A stretch of 47,798 nt of DNA from Elusimicrobiota bacterium (GCA_016191335.1 JACPOW010000009.1:1-47798); one strand, 5' to 3'; shown: positions 32,868 through 42,446, counted from the first letter of the stretch. The notes: a model not told the origin generated them from the sequence alone. Numbers and translations are program-made.

Positions 32868-33251
32868 TCAAGCGGGTTTCGCCAGGACGGCGGCGATGCG
32901 CTCGTGGAGTTTGGCCATCTCGAACGGCTTCTGGAGGACTTCGGTGGCGCCGCTCATCAAGGCGATGCCTTTCTCCTTGACCGTGTCGCGGCTGGTCATG
33001 ATCATGATGCGCGGGGCCTTCGCGCCGAGCTTGTTGGTCAGCTCGTAGGCGACGTGGTAGCCGTCGATGTAGGGCATCATCACGTCGAGGAGCACGAGGT
33101 CGAGCTGCTCCTTGAGCGCGGTCTGCAGGGCGTCCTTGCCGTTGGCGGCCGACAGGACCTCATAGCCCTGATAGGCGAGGTCCATCATCAGCAGGTCGAG
33201 CAGATCCGGATCGTCATCGGCGACGAGGATGCGCTTCTTCGTGTCGGCCAT
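32868..33251 (-). CDS. Stand-alone response regulator receiver protein
   Basis: 127 residues, receiver domain only. Acidic pocket ILVADDDPDLLDLL, phosphoacceptor Asp56 in LVLLDVMMPYIDGY, Thr in IMIMTSRD and Lys in VLQKPFEM are all in place. No output domain, so it signals by protein contact, like CheY or Spo0F. AAGGAGAGGG lies 3-12 bp before the ATG. No kinase is adjacent; the nearest is the GAF/PAS kinase at 43812-45347. Confidence 0.9.
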   Translation of the reverse strand: MADTKKRILVADDDPDLLDLLMMDLAYQGYEVLSAANGKDALQTALKEQLDLVLLDVMMPYIDGYHVAYELTNKLGAKAPRIMIMTSRDTVKEKGIALMSGATEVLQKPFEMAKLHERIAAVLAKPA

Positions 33252-33280
33252 TCCCTCTCCTTATATTGCGCGGCTCGTGG

Positions 33281-33310
33281 ATTCTAACCCATTTATCCTT
33301 TATGCGACAA
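33281..33310 (-). promoter_or_regulatory. Promoter of the response regulator run
   Basis: Minus strand: TTGTCG (33310-33305), 18-bp spacer, TAGAAT (33286-33281). Transcription would start about 24 bp before the ATG at 33251, leaving room for the strong AAGGAG ribosome-binding site. It probably drives much of the twelve-gene run down to 22176. Confidence 0.5.
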
Positions 33311-33319
33311 GCCGTAATT

Positions 33320-33393
33320 GGGGTCTGACCTCCCGTTGTTGCGTTGTTCGGGAATAAAGCAGGGAATAACGCAACAACGGGAGGTCAGACCCC
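33320..33393. repeat. GGGGTC palindromic element (26-bp perfect arms)
   Basis: Left arm 33320-33345 begins GGGGTCTGACCTCCCGTTGT; right arm 33368-33393 is its exact reverse complement and ends GGTCAGACCCC. The 22-bp loop holds a direct repeat of GGGAATAA (33350 and 33362). It lies between the dnaE stop and the response regulator promoter. A long hairpin would form in RNA, so it could also terminate or stabilise transcripts. Confidence 0.88.
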
Positions 33394-33398
33394 GCTGT

Positions 33399-36300
33399 TC
33401 AGGAGGGCTTGCCGCCCCACTTGCTGGGGGCGATGACGGCGGGGGCGCCGGAGGCGTCGATGTTCCAGCAGCGGGGGCCGAGGATGGCCTCGACCGCCTC
33501 GAACAGGGCCTGGTTGAGGTTGACGCGCTGGTCCACGTCGAGCATCGCGATGCCTTCCGAGGTCTCCTGCTCCAGGGCGACGGGGCAGGGGCCCTCGAAG
33601 CGCTCGAGGACGTCGCGCAGGGCCTCGAGCTTCTCGGTGCCGACGGTGGCGTCGCACTTCAGGCGCAGGCGCTTGGCGAACTTCGTCGCCGAGGAGTCGA
33701 GGGGGGTCATGTCGTCGACGATGACCTCGGGGGTGCCGGCGCCCGCGTCCTCGCTCTTGAAGGACAGGCGTCCGGTCGCGGCCACGAAGCCGCCTATCTT
33801 GGCCAAGTTGTTGACGCCCGCGGCGTAGGTCTTCGGGAAGCACAGCAAGGTGATCTCGCCGGTCAGGTCCTCGAGGGTGATGATGACCCACGGCTCGCCG
33901 GTCTTCTTCGAGATCATCTTCCGCATCTTGCTGATCATGCCCGCCAGGCGCACGGGCGCGGTGATGGCGGGGGTGAGCTGGCTGATCTCATGGGTCGCGG
34001 TGGCCTTGAGCTGGGCTTTGACCGACATCAGCGGGTGGCCGGAGAAGTAGAAGCCGAGCACTTCCCGCTCGTAGGTCAAAGTGTCGTGCTCGGAGAGGGG
34101 TTTGACCGCGGCGTCGGCGTCCGATATCTCCTTCGAGGCCGGCGCGGGCGCCGTGCCGAAGAGAAGCCCCTGGCCCTTGTCGAGGTCGGCCTTCATCTTC
34201 TGCTGGCGGCCGACGGCTTCGTCGACAGACAGCAATAGTCGTGCTCGCGCGGCGGGCGAAGGCTCGTGAGGCCTCAGCGAGTCGAGCGCCCCGGCCTTGA
34301 TCAGGGACTCCACGGCTTTCTTGTTGATCGCGTGAAGGTCGACGCGCGAGCAGAAGTCGTCGAGGGACGTGAATTTCTTTTCTTTAGCCGCGTTCACGAT
34401 CGACTCGGCGGCGCCCGACCCCACGTTCTTGATCGCGAGCAGCCCGAAGCGGATGTTGTCGTTCTGGATGTCGAACTGAGTCCTCGATTCGTTGACGTCC
34501 GGCGGGAGGACTTTCATGCCCATCCTTCGGGCTTCTTCCAGGTACGTCACCAATTTATTCTCTTTATCCTCGGCCCCGATGGACGAGTGCCCGATCTCGC
34601 TGGTCAGCACCGCGGTCATGAACTCGATCGGGTAGTTGGCCTTGAGGTAGGCGGTCTGGTAGGCGACGAGGCCGTAGGCGACGGAGTGCGACTTGTTGAA
34701 GCCGTAGCCGCCGAACTTCACCATCTGGTCGTAGATCTTGTTGGCGACCTTGTCCTTGATCTTGTTGACGCCGCAGCCGGCGACGAACTTGCTGCGCATC
34801 TTTTCCAGATCTTCATGGATCTTCTTGCCCATGGCCTTGCGCAGGCCGTCGGCCTCGCCGGGCGTGAACCCCGCGAGCTTCTTGGAGATCTCCATGACCT
34901 GCTCCTGGAAGACCATGCAGCCGTAGGTGTCCTTCAGGATGGTCTCGAGCAGGGGGACGTCGTAGACGACCTCCTCGCGCCCGTGCTTGCGCTCGACGAA
35001 CATGTCGAGCATGCCGGACTGCATGGGGCCGGGGCGGAAGAGGGCGATGAGCGAGACGATGTCATCGAAGACGGTGGGCTTGATGCGGAACAGGAGGTCG
35101 CGGATGCCCTGGGAATCGAGCTGGAACACGGCGAGCGACTTGGCCGTGCGCAGCATTTCATAAGTCTTCGGGTCGTCCATCGGGATCGCGTCGATGTCGA
35201 ACTTCGGGTCGTGGCGCGACTTCACGAACTTGACCGCGTCGTCGATGATGGAGAGGGTGCGCAGGCCGAGGAAGTCGACCTTGAGCAGGCCGAGCTTCGG
35301 GCACACGTCGCCGTCGTACTGCGTCGTCACCACGTCGGACTTGGCGCCCTTGGCGAGCGGCGTGTACTTGACCACGTGCTCCTTGGTGATGAGGGTGCCG
35401 GCCGCGTGCACGCCGGTGTGGCGCTTGAGGCCCTCGAGCTTGAGCGACAGGTCGAGCAGGCGCTTGACCTGCGGGTCCTTGGCCAGCTCGAGCATCTCCG
35501 GGCCCTGCATCGCCTCGTGCAGGTGGACGTTGGGGCCGACGGGGATCTTCTTGGCGATCTCGTCGATGCGCGTCAGCGGCATGTCGAGCACGCGGCCGAC
35601 GTCGCGGATGACGAGCTTGGCGCCGAGCGAGCCGAAGGTGATGATCTGGGCCACGCATTCCTTGCCGTACTTTTCGCGCACGTACTGGATGACGCGGTCG
35701 CGTCCGGTGTCGGCGAAGTCGATGTCGAGGTCGGGCATGGACTTGCGGTCCGGGTTCAGGAAGCGCTCGAAGAGCAGGCGATGCTCGAGAGGGTCGGCGT
35801 TGGTGATGCGCAGCGCGTAGGCGACGATCGCCCCGGCGCCGGAGCCGCGGCCGGGGCCGACCGGCACGCCGATCGAGCGGGCGTGCTTGATGAAGTCCCA
35901 GACGATGAGGAAGTAGCCGGAGAAGCCCATGCGCTTGATGACGCCGAGCTCGTAGGTCAGGCGCTCGGCGTATTCCGGGCGGTAGCCGGCGGGGAAGCGC
36001 TCTTTGAGGCCCTCGAGGCACAGGTGCTCGAGGTAGGAATCCTGATCGTACCCGGGGGGGACCTTGAACTCGGGGAGGAGCATCTGGTCCATCGGGATCT
36101 TGAGGTTGCACATCTCCGCGATCTTGAGCGTGTTGCTCAGCGATTCGGGGGCGAAGCCGCCGAACAGCTTGTGCATCTCCTCGGGGGACTTGATGTAGAA
36201 ATCGTGGGAGTCGAACTTCAAGCGCTCGGTGTCCGCCATCTTGCGGCCGGTGGCGATGCACACGCGAGCGTCGTGGGCCTCGTGGTCGTCGGGCTTCCAG

Positions 36301-36950
36301 TAATGGCAGTCGTTGGTCGCCACGAGGGGGATCCCCGTCCGCTTGTTGAGCTCGAGCAGGGCCGCGGTCACCTGCTTCTGCTTCTCGATGCCGTGGTCCA
36401 TGATCTCGAGGTAATAAGAATCCTGCTCGAGGTTGTCCCGGAACCAGGTGACGAGCTTCTCGGATTGGGTCAGGTCCCCGGAAAGAATGGACTGGTTCAG
36501 CTCGGACTTCAAACAACCGGACAGAACGACAAGACCTTTGGAGTGCTTCGCCAACAGCTCTTTGTCGATTCTTGGATCGTAATAATAACCTTCGGTGAAG
36601 GCGATGGAGCACAGCTCCATCAGATTCTGATAGCCCTCGAAATTTTTCGCGAGAACGGTCAAATGGCAATTTTCTTTTTGCGAGTGGCCGCGGTCGAAGC
36701 GCGTGCCCTTGGAGATGTACATCTCGCAGCCGATGATCGCCTTGAGGCCGACGGCCTTCGCGTTCGAGTAGAACTCGACGGCGCCGTACATGTTCCCGTG
36801 GTCGGTGACCGCGAAGCCCTTGGCCCCGGAGTTGGCCAGGTCCTTGAGCGCCTGGGAGGGCTTGCCGTCCTTGTCCGACAGCCGGATGACCCCGTCCATC
36901 AGGGAGTATTCGGAGTGGTTGTGGAGGTGGACGAACTCGGGCTTTGACAT
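33399..36950 (-). CDS. dnaE: DNA polymerase III alpha subunit
   Basis: 1,183 residues, the usual DnaE1 length. PHP domain at the N-terminus ([39 protein letters not shown]). Polymerase core: [19 protein letters not shown] and [19 protein letters not shown], where the two aspartates bind the catalytic metals. [28 protein letters not shown] and [20 protein letters not shown] are canonical. An OB domain follows near residue 1000 ([20 protein letters not shown]). It replicates the chromosome. A segment at about 36400-36690 is much less G/C rich than its surroundings. No ribosome-binding site is evident before the ATG. Confidence 0.97.
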   Translation of the reverse strand: MSKPEFVHLHNHSEYSLMDGVIRLSDKDGKPSQALKDLANSGAKGFAVTDHGNMYGAVEFYSNAKAVGLKAIIGCEMYISKGTRFDRGHSQKENCHLTVLAKNFEGYQNLMELCSIAFTEGYYYDPRIDKELLAKHSKGLVVLSGCLKSELNQSILSGDLTQSEKLVTWFRDNLEQDSYYLEIMDHGIEKQKQVTAALLELNKRTGIPLVATNDCHYWKPDDHEAHDARVCIATGRKMADTERLKFDSHDFYIKSPEEMHKLFGGFAPESLSNTLKIAEMCNLKIPMDQMLLPEFKVPPGYDQDSYLEHLCLEGLKERFPAGYRPEYAERLTYELGVIKRMGFSGYFLIVWDFIKHARSIGVPVGPGRGSGAGAIVAYALRITNADPLEHRLLFERFLNPDRKSMPDLDIDFADTGRDRVIQYVREKYGKECVAQIITFGSLGAKLVIRDVGRVLDMPLTRIDEIAKKIPVGPNVHLHEAMQGPEMLELAKDPQVKRLLDLSLKLEGLKRHTGVHAAGTLITKEHVVKYTPLAKGAKSDVVTTQYDGDVCPKLGLLKVDFLGLRTLSIIDDAVKFVKSRHDPKFDIDAIPMDDPKTYEMLRTAKSLAVFQLDSQGIRDLLFRIKPTVFDDIVSLIALFRPGPMQSGMLDMFVERKHGREEVVYDVPLLETILKDTYGCMVFQEQVMEISKKLAGFTPGEADGLRKAMGKKIHEDLEKMRSKFVAGCGVNKIKDKVANKIYDQMVKFGGYGFNKSHSVAYGLVAYQTAYLKANYPIEFMTAVLTSEIGHSSIGAEDKENKLVTYLEEARRMGMKVLPPDVNESRTQFDIQNDNIRFGLLAIKNVGSGAAESIVNAAKEKKFTSLDDFCSRVDLHAINKKAVESLIKAGALDSLRPHEPSPAARARLLLSVDEAVGRQQKMKADLDKGQGLLFGTAPAPASKEISDADAAVKPLSEHDTLTYEREVLGFYFSGHPLMSVKAQLKATATHEISQLTPAITAPVRLAGMISKMRKMISKKTGEPWVIITLEDLTGEITLLCFPKTYAAGVNNLAKIGGFVAATGRLSFKSEDAGAGTPEVIVDDMTPLDSSATKFAKRLRLKCDATVGTEKLEALRDVLERFEGPCPVALEQETSEGIAMLDVDQRVNLNQALFEAVEAILGPRCWNIDASGAPAVIAPSKWGGKPS

Positions 36951-36970
36951 GGAGGCGCGCGCGGGAGTAC

Positions 36971-36976
36971 ATCATA
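36971..36976 (-). promoter_or_regulatory. Extended -10 box of dnaE
   Basis: TGGTATGAT on the minus strand gives an extended -10 (TATGAT at 36976-36971), 20 bp before the dnaE ATG. It is arranged divergently with the NUDIX gene promoter, 28 bp away. Confidence 0.45.
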
Positions 36977-37004
36977 CCAAATGCCGTCGACGGCGGCCCT
37001 TTGC

Positions 37005-37010
37005 TACAAT
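37005..37010 (+). promoter_or_regulatory. Extended -10 box of the NUDIX/patatin pair
   Basis: TGCTACAAT, an extended -10 with the hexamer at 37005-37010, followed after 7 nt by the ATG at 37018. The mRNA would begin at or next to the start codon. The in-frame ATG at 37009 overlaps the box and is therefore unlikely. Confidence 0.5.
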
Positions 37011-37017
37011 GCGCGCG

Positions 37018-37563
37018 ATGGCAAAGCGCGACTCTCATCTGGTCGAGACCTTCGTCCGCAAGAAGACCGTCTGGCGCGGCCGGGCGGTGAACTTCGACGT
37101 GGACACGGTCAAGCTCCCCAACGGGAAGCTCGCCACGCGCGAGTACATCTCGCACCCCGGCGCCGTCGGCGTCGTGCCCTTCCGCGACAAGGACACCGTC
37201 GTCCTCGTCCGCCAGTACCGCCACCCCGTCGGCGAGGTGACCCTCGAGCTGCCCGCCGGCAAGATCGACCCCCGGGAGTCCATCCTCTCCTGCATCAAGC
37301 GCGAGCTCGCCGAGGAGACCGGCTACACCGCCTCCAAGTTCACGCCGCTGATCCGCTACTGGCCCACGCCCGCCTTCGCCGACGAGGTCCTGCACCTGTT
37401 CGTCGCGACGGGCCTCAAGGCCGGCAAGGTGAACACCGACGACGACGAGTTCCTCGAGGTGGTGCATATGCCGTTCAAGAAGGCCCTCGACCTGGTGCGC
37501 CGCGGCAAGATCCGCGACTCCAAGACCGTCGTCGGCCTCCTGGCTTGCGCGGTGGATCGATGA
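37018..37563 (+). CDS. NUDIX hydrolase, ADP-ribose pyrophosphatase type
   Basis: 181 residues. The NUDIX box is complete: GKIDPRESILSCIKRELAEE followed by TGY, matching GX5EX7REUXEEXGU. Upstream VVLVRQYRHPVGEVTLELPA is the usual strand pair of ADP-ribose/NDP-sugar hydrolases, and PTPAFADEVLHLFVA matches the loop typical of ADPR pyrophosphatases. It would hydrolyse ADP-ribose or nucleotide sugars to monophosphates. Its TGA overlaps the ATG of the next gene. Confidence 0.92.
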   Translation: MAKRDSHLVETFVRKKTVWRGRAVNFDVDTVKLPNGKLATREYISHPGAVGVVPFRDKDTVVLVRQYRHPVGEVTLELPAGKIDPRESILSCIKRELAEETGYTASKFTPLIRYWPTPAFADEVLHLFVATGLKAGKVNTDDDEFLEVVHMPFKKALDLVRRGKIRDSKTVVGLLACAVDR

Positions 37564-39593
37564 AGCCGGAAGAAATTCAAACTTGGGACTCCTTCCTGAA
37601 ACGGACCCCGCTGTTCGCGGGCCTGTCCGTCGAGGACCTGAGCAAGCTCGCCGCCCGCCTGCAGCTTCTCTCCCTGCCCAAGGGTGCCACCATCTTCAAG
37701 CAGGGCGACGAGTCCGACGCGCTGTACCTGATCGTCTCCGGCCACGCGCGCCGCTACCGCTCCGTCGAGGGCCAGGAGACCCTCGTCGCCTACCTCGGCC
37801 GCGGCGACGTCATCGGCGAGACCGGCATGCTCACCGGCGGCCCGCGCTCGGCGACCGTGCGTGTCGACGCGACGAGCGAGCTGCTCAAGCTGCCGCGCAA
37901 GGACTTCGAGGAGTGCCTGCGCGCGCACCCCCCGATCCTGCTGCACCTCTCGCGCACGCTCGCCAGCCGCCTCATCGAGGGCGGCCAGGCCGCGGCCAAG
38001 CCGTCCGCGGAGCAGGCCCGCCTCGTCGCGTTCGACTGCGCCCTGCCGCGCCGCGACCGCGCGCTGATCGCCTGGCGCCTCGGCGCGGAGCTGGCCGCCC
38101 AGACGCGCAAGAAGGTCCTCGTCGTGGACCTGGCCCCCGAGCCCGGCGACATCGCCCGCGCCGCGGGGCTCAAGCCCGCGCCCGTGGCCGAGACCGCTTT
38201 GCGCGCGGCCAACCTGCGCGACCCCTCGGCCCTGGCCGCGCTCGCGCAGGAGCACCCGTCGGGGGTGCGCATCCTCTCCGTGTCGCCGGCGACGCTCGGC
38301 GGCCGCCTGTTCAGCCAGCTGTACCTGTTCCTCAACGCCGTGCGCGACAGCCACGAGCTCGCCTTGATGTGCCTGGGCGGGCCGCGCGGCGACGTCGAGC
38401 GCGCGGCGCTGACCGAGGCGGACCTGATCCTGATGGCCGGCTGCGACGCGATGCGCCCGCAGTACCGCCACATGGAGGTCGAGGTCCCGCCGCTGGCCGA
38501 GGAGGCGCGCCGCATCCTGCGCCTGTGGATCGGGGACCTGGAGCCCGAGGACGCGCCGCTGCTCATCGGCGCGGAGCGCGTCGTCGTGCCGTGGAGCGAG
38601 GCCGCCGTCGAGGCCTACGAGAAGGACGGCCGCTCCGACGCCGCCTTCGCCGTCGAGCCCAAGGCCGCCAAGGCCCTCGGGCGCCTGGCCCGGCGCCTGG
38701 GCGGCGTGCAGGTGGGCCTGGCGCTCGGCACCGGCGCGGCGCTCGGCCACTCGACGATCGGCGTGCTCAAGGTATTGAAGCGGGAGGGCATCCCCGTGGA
38801 CATGATCGCCGGCACCTCGATGGGCTCCCTCATCGCGGGCTGCTACGCCGCCGGCTACGAGCCCGAGGAGATCGAGCAGCTGGCGATGCGCATCGACAAG
38901 GCCTGGGTGTACGAGAACCTGTTCTGGGACATCACCGTGCCCCGCTCCGGCCTGTTCGCCGGCGACACCTTGCTGCGCTTCATCCGCTCCTACATGGGCT
39001 CGCGCGAGTTCTCCGACATGGAGCTCCCCTTCGCCTGCGTCGCCGCCGACATCGAGACCGGCGAGGAGGTCGTCCTCCGTCAGGGCCGCGTCGCCGAGGC
39101 GATCCGCGCCTCGTGCGGGCTTCCCCTGATCTTCGAGCCGACCCAGCTCTCCGGACGCTGGCTCGTCGACGGCGGCATCGTCAACCCCGTGCCGACGCGC
39201 GTCATCGCCGACATGGGCGCCGACATCCTGCTCGCCGTCAACCTCACCATGCCCGCCGGCGAGCGCAAGAACAAGGTCAAGGAGCGCCACAGCCGCCGCC
39301 TCCTGGACCAGCCGCTCAACCTCGAGACCTTGCGCCAGGCCGCGATGCCCGTCCTGCCCAAGGCCTTCCGCGCGCCGAACTTCCCGGAAGTGTTCTTCCA
39401 GATGATCTACACGATGGAGTACGAGGTCGCCCAGTCCCGCCTCGACATCGCGCACGTGACCATGTTCCCCGACCTGAAGGGCTTCTCCTGGACCGAGCTG
39501 CACCGCGCCGGCGAGATCATCGCCGCCGGCGAGCGCGCCGCCGAAGAGGCCCTGCCCCGCCTCAAAGCCCTGATCCCCGCCTTCCGCCCTTAA
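37560..39593 (+). CDS. Cyclic-nucleotide-binding patatin phospholipase (NTE-like)
   Basis: 677 residues, ATGA overlap with the NUDIX gene. Residues ~10-140 form a cNMP-binding/CRP-like domain (FKQGDESDALYLIVSGHARR, LGRGDVIGETGMLTGG, ATVRVDATSELLKL). Residues ~150-370 look like a degenerate P-loop/MinD-like fold (KVLVVDLAPEPGDIARAAGL) without a clear Walker A. Residues ~385-670 are patatin: VGLALGTGAALGHSTIGVLK (oxyanion), AGTSMGSLIAGCYAAGYEP (Ser nucleophile) and WLVDGGIVNPVPTRVIAD (Asp). This order matches neuropathy-target-esterase-like lysophospholipases. Ligand binding by the first domain is inferred. Cytoplasmic or membrane associated, no signal peptide. Confidence 0.9.
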   Translation: MKPEEIQTWDSFLKRTPLFAGLSVEDLSKLAARLQLLSLPKGATIFKQGDESDALYLIVSGHARRYRSVEGQETLVAYLGRGDVIGETGMLTGGPRSATVRVDATSELLKLPRKDFEECLRAHPPILLHLSRTLASRLIEGGQAAAKPSAEQARLVAFDCALPRRDRALIAWRLGAELAAQTRKKVLVVDLAPEPGDIARAAGLKPAPVAETALRAANLRDPSALAALAQEHPSGVRILSVSPATLGGRLFSQLYLFLNAVRDSHELALMCLGGPRGDVERAALTEADLILMAGCDAMRPQYRHMEVEVPPLAEEARRILRLWIGDLEPEDAPLLIGAERVVVPWSEAAVEAYEKDGRSDAAFAVEPKAAKALGRLARRLGGVQVGLALGTGAALGHSTIGVLKVLKREGIPVDMIAGTSMGSLIAGCYAAGYEPEEIEQLAMRIDKAWVYENLFWDITVPRSGLFAGDTLLRFIRSYMGSREFSDMELPFACVAADIETGEEVVLRQGRVAEAIRASCGLPLIFEPTQLSGRWLVDGGIVNPVPTRVIADMGADILLAVNLTMPAGERKNKVKERHSRRLLDQPLNLETLRQAAMPVLPKAFRAPNFPEVFFQMIYTMEYEVAQSRLDIAHVTMFPDLKGFSWTELHRAGEIIAAGERAAEEALPRLKALIPAFRP

Positions 39594-39597
39594 TAAA

Positions 39598-39673
39598 GGG
39601 GTCAGACCTCCCGTTGTTGCGTTGTTTTGGTCGGCCCCGCGTTCAACAACGCAACAACGGCAGGTCTGACCCC
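39598..39673. repeat. GGGGTC palindromic element (29-bp arms, one mismatch)
   Basis: Left arm 39598-39626 begins GGGGTCAGACCTCCCGTTGT; right arm 39645-39673 ends GGCAGGTCTGACCCC. One mismatch (CTCCC against CTGCC) in 29 bp. Loop 18 bp. It fills the gap between two convergent genes, the patatin and the helical secreted protein, 4 bp after one stop and 3 bp from the other, so it may serve as their shared terminator. Confidence 0.88.
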
Positions 39674-39676
39674 TCT

Positions 39677-41266
39677 TTAGCGCCGGCCGCCTTCGGCGTT
39701 GACGAGGGAGAGGTGCGCGCCGTCGAGGTCGCCGGAGGCGATCTGGCCGAAGATGCCGAGGAAGCGGGAGAGCTTGCCGCGGCGGTTGGCGACCTCGCGG
39801 CCGTAGGAGGTGCCCTTGGCGTACTTCATGAGGAGGTCGTCGAGGATCTCCCGCCAGCGGGCCTGCTTGACGACGGCCTCGCTCACGCGGAAGGGGACCA
39901 GGCGGTAGTCGGAGATGTCGCGCGAGATGTTGCGGCGCAGTCCCGAGTTCTCGGCCATCATCTTGTCGATCTCGCCGACGCGCGAGAGCCACGCGTCGGA
40001 CTGCAGGGCGTCGAGGGAGGCCTGGGCGTTGGACTTGAGCTTGGCCAGGCGCTCCTGGTAGGCCTGGCCGCGGCGCTTGTAGGACTCGCGCGCCGGGGCG
40101 GGCGCGGGGACCGCGTCGATGGCGGCGAGCAGGTCGGCGGTGAGGAAGCCTTCCTCCGACTCGATGCGGGCCAGCTCCTCCTCGAGGGCGGCGACGGTGA
40201 GCCAGCGGGAGGCTTCGTGCTGGCGGCCGGAGAGCTCGACGAGGAGGCCCTTCGTGATCATGGCCGGGTCCTTGGCCTTGTCGGCGGCGGCCTCGAAGGC
40301 GGAGAGCGCGGCGCGGGCCCGCGCGTTGGCGGCGGCGCGCGCGGCGAAGCGCTTCTTGAGCTTGTCGGCCGGCACCTTGGCGAGCAGGCGCGCCTCGAGG
40401 CCGGGGTCCTTCATGTCGCGCTCGGTGAGCTGGATCCCGGCCAAGGTCGCGAGCTCGGCGATGCGCGCGCGGCGCAGGCGCTCCTCCAGGTTGCCCAGGT
40501 CGAACTTGAGGCCGAAGGCGGGATACGACAAAGTCGCGTGGTCGAGCTTGCCCGTCTCGATGAGGGCCGGCGCGCCCGGCGGGCGGCGCGTGTTGAGGGC
40601 GCTCTGCAGGGCCATGAGCTGGGGGGAGTAGCCGCGGATGTTGCCGGCGGAGAGGCGGTCGTAGAAGGAGTTGGCCAGCGCGGGGCTCGACGGCGTGTCG
40701 GAGCCGCCGGGCTTTCCCTCGGGCGCCTGGCCGGTGATGACGCGCTCCCCCTGCGAGCCCTTGCCCTCGAAGAGGTTGCGCAGCGCCTCGCGCTTTTCCT
40801 CCTCGCCGGCCCGCTGGTCGCCCAAGGTCGTCAGCTTCGAGGTCTTCGCCGCGCTCTTGAGGACGCCGTACGCGCCGCGGTCGGTGTTGTTGCGCTGGAT
40901 GGTCTGGTGCAGGTGCTTGACCAAGGTGTTCTCGAAAAGATGAGTGCCTTCCGCCTCGTCCTTGGCCAGTCCCAACGCGACCTCGGACGCCGAGCGCAGG
41001 TCGCTCGTGACCCAGGCCCGGACGTCGGCGCGCTTCTTGCCCGCGTCCCTCTCCGAGCTGATGGCCGAGGCGATCTTGGATTGAAGTATTCGATCGACCA
41101 GGGCCTCCTGAAGCCCAGGGTCCGATTCCAGTTGTTTACGCATGTCCTCGACCGCTTCCGTCCGATCGCCTTCGACAGCCGTTCCGGCCGGCGCGCTCGA
41201 GGGCTCTCCCTCGTCGGCGCCGGCCGAAGCTCCAGCCAAAAGTGCGGCCAGTAGCGCGGCCCTCAC
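39677..41266 (-). CDS. Secreted helical protein of unknown function
   Basis: 529 residues from GTG 41266 with a signal peptide (RAALLAALLAGASAGADE). The mature protein is highly charged and almost wholly helical (EAVEDMRKQLESDPGLQEAL, LEERLRRARIAELATLAGIQ, KKRFAARAAANARARAALSA), with a Gly/Pro-rich linker near residue 190. No Cys or known motif was seen. It ends the minus-strand run; GTGA overlap with the preceding gene. I do not recognise it. Confidence 0.7.
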   Translation of the reverse strand: MRAALLAALLAGASAGADEGEPSSAPAGTAVEGDRTEAVEDMRKQLESDPGLQEALVDRILQSKIASAISSERDAGKKRADVRAWVTSDLRSASEVALGLAKDEAEGTHLFENTLVKHLHQTIQRNNTDRGAYGVLKSAAKTSKLTTLGDQRAGEEEKREALRNLFEGKGSQGERVITGQAPEGKPGGSDTPSSPALANSFYDRLSAGNIRGYSPQLMALQSALNTRRPPGAPALIETGKLDHATLSYPAFGLKFDLGNLEERLRRARIAELATLAGIQLTERDMKDPGLEARLLAKVPADKLKKRFAARAAANARARAALSAFEAAADKAKDPAMITKGLLVELSGRQHEASRWLTVAALEEELARIESEEGFLTADLLAAIDAVPAPAPARESYKRRGQAYQERLAKLKSNAQASLDALQSDAWLSRVGEIDKMMAENSGLRRNISRDISDYRLVPFRVSEAVVKQARWREILDDLLMKYAKGTSYGREVANRRGKLSRFLGIFGQIASGDLDGAHLSLVNAEGGRR

Positions 41267-42006
41267 TTGGTCACCCCTTCCGTTGCCGTTGATTTCGCCG
41301 TTGAAAAACTGAACACGTCCCTTCTGCCCGATCTCACCACCCCGTCATCCCCGATCCTCGCCAATCCGAGGGTTAAGTCCGATGTTTCTATATCCTTCCG
41401 TGCTTTCGTCCACAGGTCGAAGAACGAGTGCGTGTCGCTCTTGTCCGGCACCCCCCAGCGCGCGACCGCGTACCGTCCGCCCGGCGTGAGCGCGATGCTG
41501 ACCAGGCGCGGGAACGGCCCCGCCTTGAGCGTCGTGCCGCCGGTCCAGTCGCGCGCCTCCATCGACCACGACTCGCCGAAGTGGCAGGCGAGCAGGATGA
41601 CCTTGGAGTCGTCGGAGAACACGACCGGCTCGCCCTTCTCGGGCAGGTCCACGGCGTCGTCGCTCCACACGGTCTGCCCCGTCGAGCCGTGTATGCGCAG
41701 CACCCGCCGGCTCTCGAGCATCTTGCTGCGCGCCGAGTTCCAGGTGAGCTTGCGCTCGAGCGTCCAGGCCGCGCGTCCGTCGGGCGACACCCCGCCGGTC
41801 ACCTCCCGGGAGACGATGCCGGAATCCTCGCGCAGGAGGCCGATCTCGAAAGCCAGCTCCCCGGCGGCGTCGTAGAGCACCAGCGACTTGCCCTGCTTGG
41901 ACCAGCCCGGCGTGGAGTGACCCACCGCCATGTCGGGCAGGGCGGGGGCCTCCGCCGCGAGCGCGGGGGAAGCCGCCAGCGCCGCCGCGAGCAGAGCGGT
42001 GATCAC
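41263..42006 (-). CDS. Secreted beta-propeller-like protein of unknown function
   Basis: 247 residues from GTG 42006, signal peptide (VITALLAAALAASPALAAEA). Blade-like repeats are visible: GWSKQGKSLVLYDAAGELAF, GGVSPDGRAAWTLERK, PVVFSDDSKVILLACHFG and IALTPGGRYAVARWGV. That pattern fits WD40- or PQQ-like propeller fragments, too short for a full seven-blade ring. Coupled by GTGA overlaps to both neighbours. Confidence 0.65.
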   Translation of the reverse strand: MITALLAAALAASPALAAEAPALPDMAVGHSTPGWSKQGKSLVLYDAAGELAFEIGLLREDSGIVSREVTGGVSPDGRAAWTLERKLTWNSARSKMLESRRVLRIHGSTGQTVWSDDAVDLPEKGEPVVFSDDSKVILLACHFGESWSMEARDWTGGTTLKAGPFPRLVSIALTPGGRYAVARWGVPDKSDTHSFFDLWTKARKDIETSDLTLGLARIGDDGVVRSGRRDVFSFSTAKSTATEGVTK

Positions 42007-42446
42007 TTCTTCTTGCCCTCCGGCGGGGCGGCCTCGACGAAGACCTTGCCCTTCACGCGCTCGAAGGCGCGGATCTTCCAGGGCTGGGCGATGGCCTGCG
42101 TGGCGAAGCCGGCCGGCTCCTTGACGCGGTAGCGCACGATCACGTCCATGCCCTTGGGCACGGGGTCGAGGAACTCGACGGTGTAGCCGCCCGTCGGGCG
42201 CTCGCCGGCGAACACGGCCACGGCGAAGAACTTCTTGAAGTCGAGGGCCGGCGCGTCCTGCCCGACCGTCAGCCACAGGCGCGTCCAGGCGCCCTCGTCG
42301 GCCGCGACCTCGGTGCCGGGGTCGATGGGCCCGCCGTACTGTCCTTTCCACTCCATGGGCTTCTCCGACTTTCGGCCTGCGGCCGAAAGCTTCATGCTGG
42401 CCGATCCGACCAATATCAGCGCCGCCGCCACGAGCCACTTAATCAT
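42003..42446 (-). CDS. PrcB-like domain protein
   Basis: 147 residues with an N-terminal hydrophobic segment (MIKWLVAAALILVGSASMKL). The core WTRLWLTVGQDAPALDFKKF followed by AVAVFAGERPTGGYTVEFLD matches the PrcB C-terminal domain, named after a protein that stabilises the PrtP protease complex in Treponema. It may chaperone or stabilise an exported enzyme. Its ATG lies 8 bp inside the tldD 3' end, so translation is coupled to that gene. Confidence 0.75.
   Translation of the reverse strand: MIKWLVAAALILVGSASMKLSAAGRKSEKPMEWKGQYGGPIDPGTEVAADEGAWTRLWLTVGQDAPALDFKKFFAVAVFAGERPTGGYTVEFLDPVPKGMDVIVRYRVKEPAGFATQAIAQPWKIRAFERVKGKVFVEAAPPEGKKK

Noticed and set aside
34266-36947. Long open frame (about 890 codons) opposite dnaE
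   Set aside because: It is antisense to a certain dnaE gene. Its His/Val/Leu/Asp-rich product is the usual result of reading the reverse strand of high-GC codons.
33320-39673. CRISPR array
   Set aside because: The repeats are palindromic pairs kilobases apart, without regular spacers or cas genes.
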